From the NCBI GenBank assembly GCA_003217035.1, contig QCHV01000012.1, positions 1-57,565 on the forward strand: a stretch of DNA of 57,565 bases. The letters are read 5' to 3'. A program made the translations under genes and the position numbers. Shown one piece after another: positions 1-8,794 of the stretch (position 1 is the stretch's first letter; each line of letters begins with the position of its first letter). The DNA comes from Prochlorococcus sp. AG-402-G22. GTDB lineage: Bacteria > Cyanobacteriota > Cyanobacteriia > PCC-6307 > Cyanobiaceae. The notes under the pieces are model-generated. The model saw only the letters and a program-made list of their open reading frames with translations, did not search any database and was not told where the DNA came from.

Positions 1-185
1 TCAAAACTTGGTCTAGAGCCTCAACTATCCTTCCAGTTATGATTGGCCATACAATTGCTGTGCATAACGGCAAAACACACATCCCAGTTTTTATAACTGA
101 ACAAATGGTTGGTCATAAGTTAGGTGAGTTTGCTCCAACTCGAACCTATAAGGGTCATATCAAAGATAAAAAAGGAGCTCGTTAA
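1..185 (+). CDS. rpsS: 30S ribosomal protein S19, C-terminal part (5' end outside window)
   Basis: The first 185 bases read, from base 3, as about 60 residues ending in TAA. The translation has typical S19 features: a WSRAS segment, the stretch [17 protein letters not shown], and a basic end with [13 protein letters not shown]19 binds 16S rRNA in the 30S head together with S13. The gene is cut by the window edge, so its start is not visible. The rplV ATG follows the stop after one base, as expected for the S10 operon order rpsS-rplV-rpsC. Confidence 0.95.
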   Translation, partial: KTWSRASTILPVMIGHTIAVHNGKTHIPVFITEQMVGHKLGEFAPTRTYKGHIKDKKGAR

Positions 186-186
186 T

Positions 187-573
187 ATGGCCAATTCTTC
201 TTCTCAAACCTCCCTTGCTCAAGCCCATGGACGTTATATCCGTGGATCGGCTTCAAAAGTTCGACGTGTGCTTGATCAAATTCGAGGGCGTACTTATAGG
301 GATGCCTTGATCATGCTTGAATTTATGCCTTATAGATCCACTGGACCTATTACTAAGGTATTACGTTCAGCTGTAGCAAATGCAGAGAATAATATGGGGT
401 TGGACCCTGCTTCTTTGGTTATTGCTAAAGCAACAGCTGATATGGCCCCTTCAATGAAAAGATATCGTCCAAGAGCTCAAGGTAGAGCTTTTGCAATTAA
501 AAAACAGACTTGCCACATAAGTATTGCTGTGGCTTCTTCTACTGAATCAAATACCCCCGAGGCTTCTGACTGA
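187..573 (+). CDS. rplV: 50S ribosomal protein L22
   Basis: This 128-residue protein is L22, which contacts 23S rRNA and lines the peptide exit tunnel. Visible family features are the segment [16 protein letters not shown] near the start and the C-terminal hairpin region around [11 protein letters not shown]. An open frame extends upstream to base 124 inside rpsS, but the ATG at 187 (MANSSSQTS) follows the rpsS stop by one base and gives the usual family length, so I chose it. The stop TGA shares its last base with the ATG of rpsC, which implies translational coupling. Confidence 0.96.
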   Translation: MANSSSQTSLAQAHGRYIRGSASKVRRVLDQIRGRTYRDALIMLEFMPYRSTGPITKVLRSAVANAENNMGLDPASLVIAKATADMAPSMKRYRPRAQGRAFAIKKQTCHISIAVASSTESNTPEASD

Positions 574-1304
574 TGGGACATAAAATTCACCCAAATGGCT
601 TGCGCCTTGGTATTACCCAAGAGCATCGTTCTCGCTGGTATGCATCCAGTAAGACTTATCCTCTTCTTCTTCAAGAAGATGATCGAATTAGAAGTTTTAT
701 CCACAAGAAATATTCTTCGGCAGGCATTAGTGATGTTGTCATTGCAAGAAAAGCTGACCAACTAGAAGTTGAGCTGAAAACTGCAAGACCAGGTGTAATT
801 GTTGGCCGACAAGGTAGTGGAATTGAAGAACTTAGGTCCGGGATTCAAAAAACAATTGGCGACAGGAGTCGTCAAGTTCGAATTAACGTAGTTGAAATTG
901 AAAGAGTAGATGCTGATGCTCACCTTTTAGCTGAATATATAGCTCAACAATTAGAGAAGCGCGTTGCTTTTAGAAGAACAATACGAATGGCTGTTCAACG
1001 GGCTCAAAGAGCAGGAGTGCTTGGTCTGAAGATTCAAGTTGGAGGAAGATTAAATGGAGCAGAGATTGCACGCTCTGAATGGACTCGAGAAGGCCGGGTT
1101 CCATTGCATACTCTTCGAGCAGAGATTGACTATGCAAATAAAACTGCCAATACAACTTATGGAGTACTTGGAATAAAAGTCTGGGTTTTTAAAGGAGAAG
1201 TTCTTTCGAAAGAAGATCAACCTATACCAGTTGGCGCTAGCCCTAGAAGAAAGGGTAATAGACGGCCTCAAGAATTTGAGGATAGATCCAATGATGGCAA
1301 ATAA
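573..1304 (+). CDS. rpsC: 30S ribosomal protein S3
   Basis: At 243 residues this matches bacterial S3, which sits at the mRNA entry side of the 30S head. The N-terminus [14 protein letters not shown] is diagnostic. A KH-type RNA-binding segment with [15 protein letters not shown] lies near residues 75-90, and the C-terminal S3 domain spans roughly residues 120-215. The last 30 residues are polar and charged, as in cyanobacterial homologs. It overlaps the rplV stop by one base and is followed by a strong ribosome binding site for rplP. Confidence 0.97.
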   Translation: MGHKIHPNGLRLGITQEHRSRWYASSKTYPLLLQEDDRIRSFIHKKYSSAGISDVVIARKADQLEVELKTARPGVIVGRQGSGIEELRSGIQKTIGDRSRQVRINVVEIERVDADAHLLAEYIAQQLEKRVAFRRTIRMAVQRAQRAGVLGLKIQVGGRLNGAEIARSEWTREGRVPLHTLRAEIDYANKTANTTYGVLGIKVWVFKGEVLSKEDQPIPVGASPRRKGNRRPQEFEDRSNDGK

Positions 1305-1309
1305 GGAGG
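1303..1309 (+). promoter_or_regulatory. Strong Shine-Dalgarno site for rplP
   Basis: AAGGAGG overlaps the last bases of the rpsC stop codon and lies about seven bases before the ATG at 1317. It is complementary to the conserved anti-Shine-Dalgarno tail of 16S rRNA and fixes the L16 start. Many other genes in this window have no comparable site. Confidence 0.8.
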
Positions 1310-1316
1310 TTTAATC

Positions 1317-1859
1317 ATGCTCAGTCCTAAAAGAACAAAATTCAGGAAGCAACAACGCGGTCGCATGAGAGGTGTTGCTACTAGAGGCAATAAAATTGCT
1401 TTTGGTCAATTTGCTTTGCAAGCTCAAGATTGTGGGTGGGTAACATCTCGACAAATTGAAGCGAGTCGAAGAGCTATGACTCGTTATGTCAAGCGGGGTG
1501 GTCAGATTTGGATACGCATCTTCCCTGACAAGCCTGTGACTATGAGGCCTGCTGAAACTCGCATGGGATCAGGAAAAGGTAACCCTGAATTTTGGGTTGC
1601 AGTTGTTAAACCAGGTCGAATTCTTTTCGAAATGGGTGGCGAAGAAATTACTGAATCCATTGCTCGTGAGGCCATGCGCCTTGCTCAGTACAAATTGCCT
1701 GTCAAAACAAAGTTTATAGCTTTGGCAGAAGGTGAAACCCCTACTCAGCTTGGCAAGCCTTCTAATAAGGCAATGTCCATATCAGATGAAGTAGAAAACA
1801 ATTCTTCTGAATCTGATGAGCCATCTTCTGGGACAAAAGTTGCCACCGTGGAGTCTTAA
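1317..1859 (+). CDS. rplP: 50S ribosomal protein L16 with C-terminal extension
   Basis: The first ~138 residues are a standard L16: [19 protein letters not shown] at the start, the GQFALQAQ region, and [18 protein letters not shown] around residues 80-100. L16 binds 23S rRNA near the A site. The protein is 180 residues rather than the usual ~136-140. The extra ~42 residues are Ser/Glu/Asp-rich and predicted disordered (…[17 protein letters not shown]…). The reading frame is continuous, so this is a genuine extension in the sequence and not a frameshift. The start is set by an AAGGAGG site. Confidence 0.96.
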   Translation: MLSPKRTKFRKQQRGRMRGVATRGNKIAFGQFALQAQDCGWVTSRQIEASRRAMTRYVKRGGQIWIRIFPDKPVTMRPAETRMGSGKGNPEFWVAVVKPGRILFEMGGEEITESIAREAMRLAQYKLPVKTKFIALAEGETPTQLGKPSNKAMSISDEVENNSSESDEPSSGTKVATVES

Positions 1860-1861
1860 TC

Positions 1862-2074
1862 ATGGCTAAACCTGACATTTCTGAGGTGACAAAGCTCACT
1901 GATGATGACATCCAAAACAAGATTAATGAGATTCGTAAGGAGCTCTTTGATCTTCGTTTTCAGCGTGCCACAAGGCAGCTAACAAAATCACACCGTTTTA
2001 AAGAAGCACGTATTCAGCTGGCTCAACTTTTAACGGTTCAGAGCGATAGAAGTCGCTCCTCTACCTCCTCCTAA
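1862..2074 (+). CDS. rpmC: 50S ribosomal protein L29
   Basis: This 70-residue, mostly helical protein carries the L29 signature [15 protein letters not shown] at about residues 26-40, followed by a basic segment. L29 sits beside the peptide exit tunnel and helps form the docking site for trigger factor and SRP. The last residues (DRSRSSTSS) form a short Ser-rich tail. The ATG is three bases after the rplP stop, in the normal L16-L29-S17 order. Confidence 0.95.
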   Translation: MAKPDISEVTKLTDDDIQNKINEIRKELFDLRFQRATRQLTKSHRFKEARIQLAQLLTVQSDRSRSSTSS

Positions 2075-2085
2075 TACTAGAAATC

Positions 2086-2343
2086 ATGGCACTTAAGGAA
2101 AGGGTTGGCACAGTCGTTAGTGACAAGATGGACAAAACAGTGGTTGTAGCGGTTGAAAATCGTTTCCCACACCCCATCTATCAGAAGATCATTAGTAGAA
2201 CTTCTCGCTACAAAGTTCATGATGCTGACAACAATTGCAAGGTTGGGGACAAAGTTCGAATTACAGAAACACGTCCTCTAAGCGCAACTAAACGTTGGAC
2301 TATTGCCGAAGTCCTTAGATCTACTAAGGAGGTGGCAAAATGA
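2086..2343 (+). CDS. rpsQ: 30S ribosomal protein S17
   Basis: The 85-residue protein has the S17 OB-fold signature: [17 protein letters not shown] near the start, [30 protein letters not shown] in the second half. S17 binds the 5' domain of 16S rRNA early in 30S assembly. Its end overlaps rplN by four bases (ATGA), and an AAGGAGG-type ribosome binding site for rplN lies in its last codons. Confidence 0.96.
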   Translation: MALKERVGTVVSDKMDKTVVVAVENRFPHPIYQKIISRTSRYKVHDADNNCKVGDKVRITETRPLSATKRWTIAEVLRSTKEVAK

Positions 2344-2705
2344 TTCAGCAAGAAACATTTTTGACTGTTGCAGACAACAGTGGAGCTAAAAAGCTTCAGT
2401 GCATCAGGGTTTTAGGATCGAACAGGAGATATGCCCATGTAGGTGATGTGATTGTTGCCGCTGTAAAGGATGCTCTCCCAAATATGGGGGTCAAAAAGTC
2501 TGACGTAGTTAAAGCTGTGGTTGTGCGTACTAAAGCAACACTTAGGCGAGAAACAGGCAATTCCATTCGTTTTGACGATAATGCTGCTGTCTTGATTAAT
2601 GAAGATAAGAACCCTAGAGGCACTCGAGTTTTTGGACCTGTAGCTCGTGAATTGCGAGATAGGAACTTCACTAAAATTGTTTCTTTGGCTCCGGAGGTGA
2701 TTTAA
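2340..2705 (+). CDS. rplN: 50S ribosomal protein L14
   Basis: This 121-residue protein begins [17 protein letters not shown], the conserved L14 start. It also contains the [14 protein letters not shown] segment and the C-terminal [13 protein letters not shown] motif. L14 binds 23S rRNA and takes part in the inter-subunit bridge region. The start overlaps rpsQ by four bases. Its last codons (Pro-Glu-Val-Ile-stop) encode a near-perfect ribosome binding site for rplX. Confidence 0.97.
   Translation: MIQQETFLTVADNSGAKKLQCIRVLGSNRRYAHVGDVIVAAVKDALPNMGVKKSDVVKAVVVRTKATLRRETGNSIRFDDNAAVLINEDKNPRGTRVFGPVARELRDRNFTKIVSLAPEVI
2693..2702 (+). promoter_or_regulatory. Ten-base Shine-Dalgarno match ahead of rplX
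   Basis: GGAGGTGATT lies inside the last codons of rplN and ends three bases before the ATG at 2706. It complements the conserved 16S rRNA 3' tail over ten consecutive bases, which is unusually complete. It supports the 2706 start over the second ATG at 2709 and over the internal ATG in front of RIRKGD. Confidence 0.75.
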
Positions 2706-3065
2706 ATGATGAACCTCAATCAAAAAAATAAGTCTTTGACTTCTCGAGTGAAAATGCGTATTCGCAAAGGAGATACTGTCCAGGTCATTAATGGTAAAGA
2801 GAAAGGGAAAACAGGAGAAGTTTTAAGAACTTTGCCTTATGAGAATCGCTTAATTGTTGAAGGTATTAATCTTCGGACTCGTCATGTAAAACCAACACAA
2901 GAGGGAGAAACAGGAAGAATAGTGACCGAAGAAGCTTCTGTTCATGCTTCGAATGTGATGCTCTATTCGACTAAAAAAAAGGTTGCTAGCAGAGTCGAGG
3001 TTTTTGTTGACAAAGACGGTTCAAAAAAACGACGACTTAAAAAAACTGGTGAGTTGATTGATTAA
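2706..3065 (+). CDS. rplX: 50S ribosomal protein L24
   Basis: This 119-residue protein has the KOW-type L24 signature [20 protein letters not shown] at about residues 18-37, then [13 protein letters not shown] near residue 56. L24 starts 50S assembly by binding the 5' end of 23S rRNA. The N-terminus is about 16 residues longer than in E. coli, which is common in picocyanobacteria as I recall. The start is set by the ten-base ribosome binding site at 2693-2702. Confidence 0.95.
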   Translation: MMNLNQKNKSLTSRVKMRIRKGDTVQVINGKEKGKTGEVLRTLPYENRLIVEGINLRTRHVKPTQEGETGRIVTEEASVHASNVMLYSTKKKVASRVEVFVDKDGSKKRRLKKTGELID

Positions 3066-3133
3066 TTCACCCGTTCTAATGAGTTTGTTTTTGCTATTTC
3101 ATGTTCTTTCTCAATTAATTTTGTCCATTTTTA

Positions 3134-3155
3134 AATTCTGACAAAGACCAGAATT
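3134..3155 (+). other. Hairpin in the rplX-rplE gap
   Basis: AATTCTG and CAGAATT form a perfect 7-bp inverted repeat with an 8-base loop. It lies in the 106-base gap between rplX and rplE, an unusually large gap for this operon. No T-run follows, so it is not a clear terminator. It may be an RNA-processing or attenuation element, or part of a regulatory target within the spc operon. The function is inferred only from position. Confidence 0.35.
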
Positions 3156-3171
3156 CATTTCTTCATCAATC

Positions 3172-3711
3172 ATGTCACTCAAAAATCGCTATCGAGAGAC
3201 AATTCGGCCCAAACTGCTGAAAGACTTGGGTCTCTCTAATATCCATCAGGTTCCTAAAGTTGTGAAAGTCAACGTTAATAGGGGACTAGGAGAAGCTGCA
3301 CAAAATTCAAAAACTTTAGAGGCTTCACTGTCTGAGATGGCAACTATTACTGGACAAAAAGCATTAGTAACCAGAGCAAAAAAAGCAATAGCTGGTTTCA
3401 AAATTCGTCAGGGCATGCCAATTGGATGTTCTGTCACCTTAAGAGGCGAAAGAATGTATGCGTTTTTGGAACGCCTTATTAATCTTGCATTACCAAGAAT
3501 TAGAGATTTCAGAGGTGTGAGTTCTAAGAGCTTTGATGGTCGTGGGAATTACACACTTGGTGTGAAGGAACAATTGATTTTCCCAGAAATCTCATTCGAT
3601 AAAATAGATGCAATTAGAGGAATGGATATAACCATAGTTACTAGTGCTAGATCCGACGAAGAGGGCAAAGCTCTCTTAAAAGCGTTGGGAATTCCTTTCC
3701 GTAGTAATTGA
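3172..3711 (+). CDS. rplE: 50S ribosomal protein L5
   Basis: A 179-residue L5, the protein that binds 5S rRNA and contacts tRNA and S13 across the inter-subunit bridge. Family marks include [16 protein letters not shown] near residue 28, [20 protein letters not shown] near residue 60, and the C-terminal [16 protein letters not shown]. The length is normal. In many bacteria rpsN lies directly after rplE; here rpsH follows after 12 bases and no S14 frame is present. Confidence 0.97.
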   Translation: MSLKNRYRETIRPKLLKDLGLSNIHQVPKVVKVNVNRGLGEAAQNSKTLEASLSEMATITGQKALVTRAKKAIAGFKIRQGMPIGCSVTLRGERMYAFLERLINLALPRIRDFRGVSSKSFDGRGNYTLGVKEQLIFPEISFDKIDAIRGMDITIVTSARSDEEGKALLKALGIPFRSN

Positions 3712-3723
3712 GCTTAAAAACAT

Positions 3724-4125
3724 ATGGCTAATCACGATCCAATTTCTGACATGCTCACTCGCATTAGAAACGCAAGTGAAAAACGTCATCAAACAACTCG
3801 TATTCCTGCTTCTCGTATGTCAAGAAGCATCGCTAAGGTTCTTCAACAGGAAGGATTTATTGCACAAATTAGTGAAGAAGGAGAAGGCTTTAAAACACAA
3901 CTTATTCTTGAGTTGAAGTACAGCGGCAAGCATCGTCATCCAACAATTCGCTCTATGCAAAGAGTAAGTAAACCTGGACTAAGGATATATAAAAACACTC
4001 GAGGCTTGCCTAAGGTTTTAGGTGGCCTAGGAGTGGCTATTATCTCTACTTCTAAAGGGGTGATGAGCGATCGTGATGCTCGCAAGAAGGGCGTCGGCGG
4101 TGAAGTCCTCTGTTACGTGTATTAG
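3724..4125 (+). CDS. rpsH: 30S ribosomal protein S8
   Basis: The 133-residue protein begins [17 protein letters not shown], the classic S8 start. It ends with the signature [27 protein letters not shown]8 binds the central domain of 16S rRNA and in E. coli also represses the spc operon. Whether autoregulation happens here cannot be judged from this sequence. The rplF ATG follows 10 bases after the stop. Confidence 0.97.
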   Translation: MANHDPISDMLTRIRNASEKRHQTTRIPASRMSRSIAKVLQQEGFIAQISEEGEGFKTQLILELKYSGKHRHPTIRSMQRVSKPGLRIYKNTRGLPKVLGGLGVAIISTSKGVMSDRDARKKGVGGEVLCYVY

Positions 4126-4135
4126 GAGTTTAATT

Positions 4136-4675
4136 ATGTCTCGCATTGGTAAACAACCTATTCTTGTACCTGAAAAGGTAGCTGTAACTCTTGATGGCCT
4201 TTCGGTTACTGTAAAAGGCCCTAAAGGGGAGTTGCATAAAACTCTTCCAGAAGGTGTAAGTATTAGTCAGGTCGATGATTCAATTATCGTTTCTGCTACA
4301 AGTTCTAAAAGAAAGTCTAGAGAAAGACATGGATTGTCTCGCTCATTAGTTGCAAATATGGTTGAAGGAGTTAGTAAAGGTTATTCAAGAAAGTTAGAAA
4401 TCGTTGGAGTCGGTTCAAGGGCTCAAGTAAAAGGAAAAAAATTGGTTGTTAGTGCAGGATATAGCCACCCTGTAGAAGTGATTCCTCCAGAGGGAATAAC
4501 TTTTGCTGTTGAAAACAATACGAATGTCACAGTTTCAGGGGTAGATAAAGAGCTTGTTGGTAATGAAGCTGCAAAGATTCGATCTATCCGCCCCCCTGAG
4601 CCATACAAAGGTAAGGGGATTAAATATGAAGGAGAAAAAATTATTAGAAAGGCAGGTAAGTCTGGTAAGAAATAA
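4136..4675 (+). CDS. rplF: 50S ribosomal protein L6
   Basis: The ATG at 4136 begins [15 protein letters not shown], the normal L6 N-terminus, preceded by a GGAG site at 4124-4127. An open frame also extends upstream to 4073 through the end of rpsH, but those residues are unrelated to L6. The 179-residue product has the two L6 repeats and the C-terminal signature [16 protein letters not shown] near residue 152. L6 binds 23S rRNA near the elongation factor site. Confidence 0.96.
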   Translation: MSRIGKQPILVPEKVAVTLDGLSVTVKGPKGELHKTLPEGVSISQVDDSIIVSATSSKRKSRERHGLSRSLVANMVEGVSKGYSRKLEIVGVGSRAQVKGKKLVVSAGYSHPVEVIPPEGITFAVENNTNVTVSGVDKELVGNEAAKIRSIRPPEPYKGKGIKYEGEKIIRKAGKSGKK

Positions 4676-4713
4676 ATTTCAACCTTTCTTTTAACAATGA
4701 TCTCACTTTAATC

Positions 4714-5082
4714 ATGTCAACACCATCTAAAAAACAGCAAACACAGAAACGCCATAAACGATTAAGGCGTTATTTAAATGGAACAGATCAGCGACCGCGC
4801 CTTGCTGTATTTCGTTCTAATAATCACATCTATGCTCAAGTGATTAATGATGATTCTCAAAGCACTATTTGCTCTGCATCAACACTAGACAAGGATCTTC
4901 GAGAAACTCTGCAGGCCAATGGAAGTAGTTGTGATGCTTCTACTGCAGTGGGTTCACTTCTTGCTAAGCGTGCACTTGCCCAGGGCATAGATCAAGTGGT
5001 TTTTGACCGTGGGGGTAACCTTTACCACGGTAGGGTTAAGGCTTTGGCCAGCGCTGCCCGTCAAGCAGGTCTTAAATTTTGA
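4714..5082 (+). CDS. rplR: 50S ribosomal protein L18
   Basis: A 122-residue L18, which with L5 anchors 5S rRNA in the central protuberance. Recognisable segments are the basic N-terminus with [28 protein letters not shown] at residues ~28-45, and the C-terminal [18 protein letters not shown]. It starts with ATG, 38 bases after rplF, and is followed at 15 bases by rpsE. Confidence 0.96.
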   Translation: MSTPSKKQQTQKRHKRLRRYLNGTDQRPRLAVFRSNNHIYAQVINDDSQSTICSASTLDKDLRETLQANGSSCDASTAVGSLLAKRALAQGIDQVVFDRGGNLYHGRVKALASAARQAGLKF

Positions 5083-5097
5083 TTTCTGTTACCAACC

Positions 5098-5715
5098 ATG
5101 TCTGAAACTAAAACAAAAAACAAATCCAAAGACTCTTCTGTTCCATCAGCTGCGGGTGGCAATCAGGACCAACGTAAAGGTGGGAATCGAGGGGAGAGAA
5201 GAAATCGTCGATCAGACCGTAAGCATGATCGAGATTCTGAATGGCAAGAGAGAGTTGTTCAGATTCGAAGAGTTTCTAAGACTGTAAAAGGCGGTAAGAA
5301 AATGAGTTTCAGGGCAATTGTTGTCGTTGGAAATGAGAAAGGACAAGTTGGCGTAGGAGTTGGCAAGGCGGGAGATGTAATAGGCGCAGTTAGGAAAGGA
5401 GTTGCAGATGGAAAGAAAAATCTTGTAAGAGTCCCATTAACCAGACATAGTTCAATTCCTACTCTTTCTAATGGAAGAGATGGTGCTGCTAGCGTTTTGA
5501 TTCGTCCTGCTGCTCCGGGTACAGGAGTAATTGCTGGAGGTTCGATTCGCACAGTCTTAGAATTAGCTGGCATTAAAAATGTTCTTGCAAAAAGGCTTGG
5601 TAGTAAGACACCATTAAATAATGCAAGAGCTGCAATGGTTGCATTGGCAGAACTTCGTACTCACAAGGCAACATCAAAAGAGCGAGGAATCCCTCTTGAA
5701 CAGATTTACTCTTAA
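5098..5715 (+). CDS. rpsE: 30S ribosomal protein S5 with long basic N-terminus
   Basis: The S5 core starts around residue 47 with [18 protein letters not shown] and runs through the double-stranded RNA-binding fold and the C-terminal domain ([20 protein letters not shown]). S5 sits at the mRNA entry channel and affects decoding accuracy. The protein is 205 residues, against ~166 in E. coli. The extra ~45 N-terminal residues are low-complexity Lys/Arg/Asn/Gly-rich and probably disordered. The next gene is rplO; L30 (rpmD), which often lies between them, is absent. Confidence 0.96.
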   Translation: MSETKTKNKSKDSSVPSAAGGNQDQRKGGNRGERRNRRSDRKHDRDSEWQERVVQIRRVSKTVKGGKKMSFRAIVVVGNEKGQVGVGVGKAGDVIGAVRKGVADGKKNLVRVPLTRHSSIPTLSNGRDGAASVLIRPAAPGTGVIAGGSIRTVLELAGIKNVLAKRLGSKTPLNNARAAMVALAELRTHKATSKERGIPLEQIYS

Positions 5716-5720
5716 TTCTC

Positions 5721-6188
5721 ATGACTATTAAACTCGACTCTTTAAAATCAAATTCAGGAGCTCGGCGTAGGAAATTACGAAAAGGGCGGGGGATAGCTGC
5801 AGGCCAGGGCGCAAGCTGTGGTTTTGGGATGAGAGGTCAAAAGTCTCGTTCAGGAAGGCCTACTCGACCAGGTTTTGAAGGAGGGCAAATGCCTCTTTAT
5901 AGAAGAGTGCCCAAACTTAAACACTTTCCTCTGGTAAATCAGAAAAACTTTAGTGTTGTAAATGTTTCTGCCTTAAATGATCTCAAAGCAGGAACTACAG
6001 TCAATTTAGATGTTTTGGTTAAAGAAGGTATTGTGACTAGTCCAAAACATCCCTTGAAGATTCTTGGCAATGGCAGTCTCAAGGTAAAGCTTAATGTCCA
6101 AGCTTCTGCTTTTACTGCTTCTGCGAAAAGCAAAATAGAAGCAGCAGGGGGTACCTGTGAAACTTTTGAGGACAAAAAATCTGTTTAG
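5721..6188 (+). CDS. rplO: 50S ribosomal protein L15
   Basis: The 155-residue protein has the L15 N-terminal signature: [20 protein letters not shown] and [20 protein letters not shown] within the first 60 residues. The C-terminal globular domain follows. L15 is a late assembly protein of the 50S subunit. It starts five bases after rpsE and is followed 42 bases later by secY, the conserved order for this end of the spc operon. Confidence 0.96.
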   Translation: MTIKLDSLKSNSGARRRKLRKGRGIAAGQGASCGFGMRGQKSRSGRPTRPGFEGGQMPLYRRVPKLKHFPLVNQKNFSVVNVSALNDLKAGTTVNLDVLVKEGIVTSPKHPLKILGNGSLKVKLNVQASAFTASAKSKIEAAGGTCETFEDKKSV

Positions 6189-6230
6189 ATTAGATTGAAC
6201 TTATTAGCATTCAATACTGAAATTTTTTAA

Positions 6231-7550
6231 ATGCTTGTTAGCAGAGGCCGTAACCCAAGTGCAGCTGAAGTAGTCACTCAGCTAGTGGTAAGTAAGGAAT
6301 TAAGAGGACGTGTTTTAACAACTTTAGGCATTTTACTTTTGGTGAGGATTGGGATTTATATACCTGTTCCAGGAATTGATAGAGAGGCTTTTAAAGAGTT
6401 TATTCAACAAGGAGGTCAGTTAATTGGCTTTCTAGATATTTTTACTGGAGGAGGTATATCAACTCTGGGCATATTTGCTCTTGGAATACTTCCATTTATT
6501 AACGCTTCAATCATTATTCAACTTTTAACAGCTGCATTGCCTCAGTTAGAAGATTTGCAAAAAAATGAGGGAGAAGCTGGCAGAAGGAAAATCGCGCAAA
6601 TAACCAGATATGTAGCTCTAGGTTGGGGACTTATGCAAAGTATTGTTTTTGCTTTAATTCTAAGAAAATATGCCATTGAAAGTCTTAGTGAAGTTTCCTT
6701 TGTTTTACAAACTGCGATTGCTCTAGTTACAGGTTCAATGATAGTTATGTGGCTTAGTGAAATTATTACTGAACGAGGCATAGGACAAGGTGCATCTTTA
6801 GTGATTTTCTTAAATATTGTCGCTACTCTTCCTCGCGCTTTAAGTTCTACTATTGAGAAGGCACAAACTGGAGATAGAAATGATGTGGTTGGGATAATTG
6901 TTCTTTTAATTGTTTTTTTAATCACAATTGTTGGAATTATTTTTGTACAGGAAGGTGCTCGGAGATTGCCAATTGTAAGTGCCAAGAGACAAATTGGTGG
7001 GACGGCTTTATTGCCTAATAGGCAGAGTTATTTACCTTTAAAACTCAATGCAGGTGGAGTAATGCCAATTATTTTTGCTTCTGCATTAATCTTTCTTCCA
7101 ATAACAATTGCAAATTTTACAAAGAACCCTTTGTTGATTAGAGCTGCCAGCGCTTTAAACCCCTCAGCTTCAAACCCCTGGCCATATGCCCTGACTTTTT
7201 TTGCTTTGATTTTGGGCTTTGCTTATTTTTATGCATCATTAACTATTAACCCTATTGATATAGCAGCAAATTTGAAACGAGGTGGGGTTGCACTTCCTGG
7301 TGTTAGGCCTGGTAGTGCAACTGCTAGATATCTTTCAGGAGTTCAAAATCGTCTTACTTTGCTTGGAGGTCTTTTCCTGGGATCTGTTGCAATCGTGCCA
7401 GCTGCAGTTGAAAGAGCAACGAATGTCCAGACTTTTCAGGGTTTAGGAGCAACTTCTTTGTTAATACTTGTTGGAGTCGCTATAGATACTGCTAAACAGG
7501 TTCAAACTTATGTAATTTCTCAAAGATATGAAGGTCTCGTTCGACAATAA
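6231..7550 (+). CDS. secY: Preprotein translocase subunit SecY
   Basis: A 439-residue integral membrane protein with about ten hydrophobic helices, the channel subunit of the Sec translocon. Diagnostic segments include RIGIYIPVPGID in the first helix region, NASIIIQLLTAALP near residue 105, and the cytoplasmic loop ending in GARRLPIVSAKRQ near residue 245. In a cyanobacterium one SecY is expected to serve both plasma and thylakoid membranes. Its position after rplO and before adk is the usual one. Confidence 0.97.
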   Translation: MLVSRGRNPSAAEVVTQLVVSKELRGRVLTTLGILLLVRIGIYIPVPGIDREAFKEFIQQGGQLIGFLDIFTGGGISTLGIFALGILPFINASIIIQLLTAALPQLEDLQKNEGEAGRRKIAQITRYVALGWGLMQSIVFALILRKYAIESLSEVSFVLQTAIALVTGSMIVMWLSEIITERGIGQGASLVIFLNIVATLPRALSSTIEKAQTGDRNDVVGIIVLLIVFLITIVGIIFVQEGARRLPIVSAKRQIGGTALLPNRQSYLPLKLNAGGVMPIIFASALIFLPITIANFTKNPLLIRAASALNPSASNPWPYALTFFALILGFAYFYASLTINPIDIAANLKRGGVALPGVRPGSATARYLSGVQNRLTLLGGLFLGSVAIVPAAVERATNVQTFQGLGATSLLILVGVAIDTAKQVQTYVISQRYEGLVRQ

Positions 7551-7568
7551 ATATTTTATTTTGGTGGC

Positions 7569-8120
7569 ATGAAAAGCAGATTGTTATTTTTAGGCCCTCC
7601 TGGTGCTGGCAAGGGGACACAAGCAGAACTTGTTTGCAAAGATAGAGGCCTAAACCATTTGTCAACAGGTGATTTATTGCGTGCTGAAGTATCAGCTAAA
7701 ACTCCCTTAGGTAAAGAAGCTGATGCGATTATGAATAAAGGAGAATTGGTTGGGGATGAAATTGTGCTTTCTATAGTTAAGAAAAGGTTAATAAATGATG
7801 TTGAATCAGGTTGGCTTTTGGATGGATTTCCTAGAAATCTTTTGCAAGCTCAATCTTTGCAACAATTGCTTCAAGAGCTTTCTCAGCCTATTCAAGCAGT
7901 TTTGCTAATAGTTTTAGATGATGAGATTTTGCTTAAAAGGCTCTTGAATCGTGGGAGATCAGATGATAACGAATCAGTCATTAGAAACCGTTTGGAGATT
8001 TACAAAGAGAAGACTGCTCCTTTGATTTCTTTTTATAGTGATTTAGGAATTCTTGAGACTATTCAAGGTGAAGGATCCGTAGAAGATGTGGCTACTCGAA
8101 TAAGAAATTTTTTAAATTGA
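7569..8120 (+). CDS. adk: Adenylate kinase (short form)
   Basis: The 183-residue protein interconverts AMP, ADP and ATP. It has the P-loop GPPGAGKGTQ at about residues 9-18, the AMP-binding segment HLSTGDLLRAEV, and DGFPRN near residue 85. It is about 30 residues shorter than the E. coli enzyme because the LID domain is short and lacks zinc-binding cysteines, as in other short-form bacterial adenylate kinases. It lies between secY and rpmJ. Neither map nor infA is present in the gap after it. Confidence 0.95.
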   Translation: MKSRLLFLGPPGAGKGTQAELVCKDRGLNHLSTGDLLRAEVSAKTPLGKEADAIMNKGELVGDEIVLSIVKKRLINDVESGWLLDGFPRNLLQAQSLQQLLQELSQPIQAVLLIVLDDEILLKRLLNRGRSDDNESVIRNRLEIYKEKTAPLISFYSDLGILETIQGEGSVEDVATRIRNFLN

Positions 8121-8165
8121 ACAATGTAGTAAAATTAAAGTTTGCAAATTGGACAGCCTCACACA

Positions 8166-8282
8166 ATGAAGGTGCGAGCCTCAGTCAAAAAAATGTGCGA
8201 GAAATGCCGGGTGATTCGTCGCCACGGCAAGGTAATGGTAATTTGCACTGCTACCCAAAAGCACAAACAGCGCCAAGGTTAA
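8166..8282 (+). CDS. rpmJ: 50S ribosomal protein L36
   Basis: This 38-codon gene reads [20 protein letters not shown] at the start and ends KHKQRQG. It keeps the zinc-binding pattern Cys11, Cys14, Cys27 and a His near residue 32. L36 is the smallest 50S protein and sits near the peptidyl-transferase region. It starts 45 bases after adk and precedes rpsM, the normal bacterial order. Confidence 0.96.
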   Translation: MKVRASVKKMCEKCRVIRRHGKVMVICTATQKHKQRQG

Positions 8283-8363
8283 TCTTTTGGCCCTAAATCT
8301 CAGAAAAGGTTTTTTAATTCAATTTTTCCTTTTCTTACAAACTTCCTTTTGATTCAAACTTAA

Positions 8364-8729
8364 GTGGCAAGGATCGCAGGCATCGACATACCACGCGAAA
8401 AGCGGGTTGAGGTTGCACTCACATACATTTATGGAGTTGGTCTTACTCGGGCCAAAACCATCCTCTCTACAGCTGGGGTAAATCCTGACATTAGAGTTAA
8501 GGATTTAAGTGATGGAGATGTCCAAAAGCTTCGTGGCGCTGTTGAATCATTCACTCTTGAAGGAGATTTGCGCAGACAAGAAGGAATGGCTTTGAAACGA
8601 TTGCAAGACATTGGATGTCTTCGTGGTCGTCGTCACAGAATGAGCCTGCCAGTTCGGGGACAACGTACGAGGACAAATGCTCGTACTCGACGAGGTTCTC
8701 GTAAAACAGTCTCAGGTAGGAAAAAATAA
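8364..8729 (+). CDS. rpsM: 30S ribosomal protein S13
   Basis: The 121-residue protein starts at a GTG ([14 protein letters not shown]), the standard S13 N-terminus; no ATG is available nearby. It has the helix-hairpin-helix segment [17 protein letters not shown] near residue 18 and the basic C-terminal tail [19 protein letters not shown]13 sits at the top of the 30S head and contacts the P-site tRNA and L5. It is followed by rpsK after a 65-base gap containing a small inverted repeat (8745-8759). Confidence 0.96.
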   Translation: MARIAGIDIPREKRVEVALTYIYGVGLTRAKTILSTAGVNPDIRVKDLSDGDVQKLRGAVESFTLEGDLRRQEGMALKRLQDIGCLRGRRHRMSLPVRGQRTRTNARTRRGSRKTVSGRKK

Positions 8730-8794
8730 ATTAAATCTTCAATTAGCCTTTTTAAGGCTTTATACACAATTTCATCTCATCAAGGCCCAACCTA

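Noticed and set aside
8745-8759. AGCCTT/AAGGCT inverted repeat between rpsM and rpsK as a terminator
   Set aside because: The stem is only six pairs with a short loop and is followed by a mixed sequence; termination inside this operon is unlikely.
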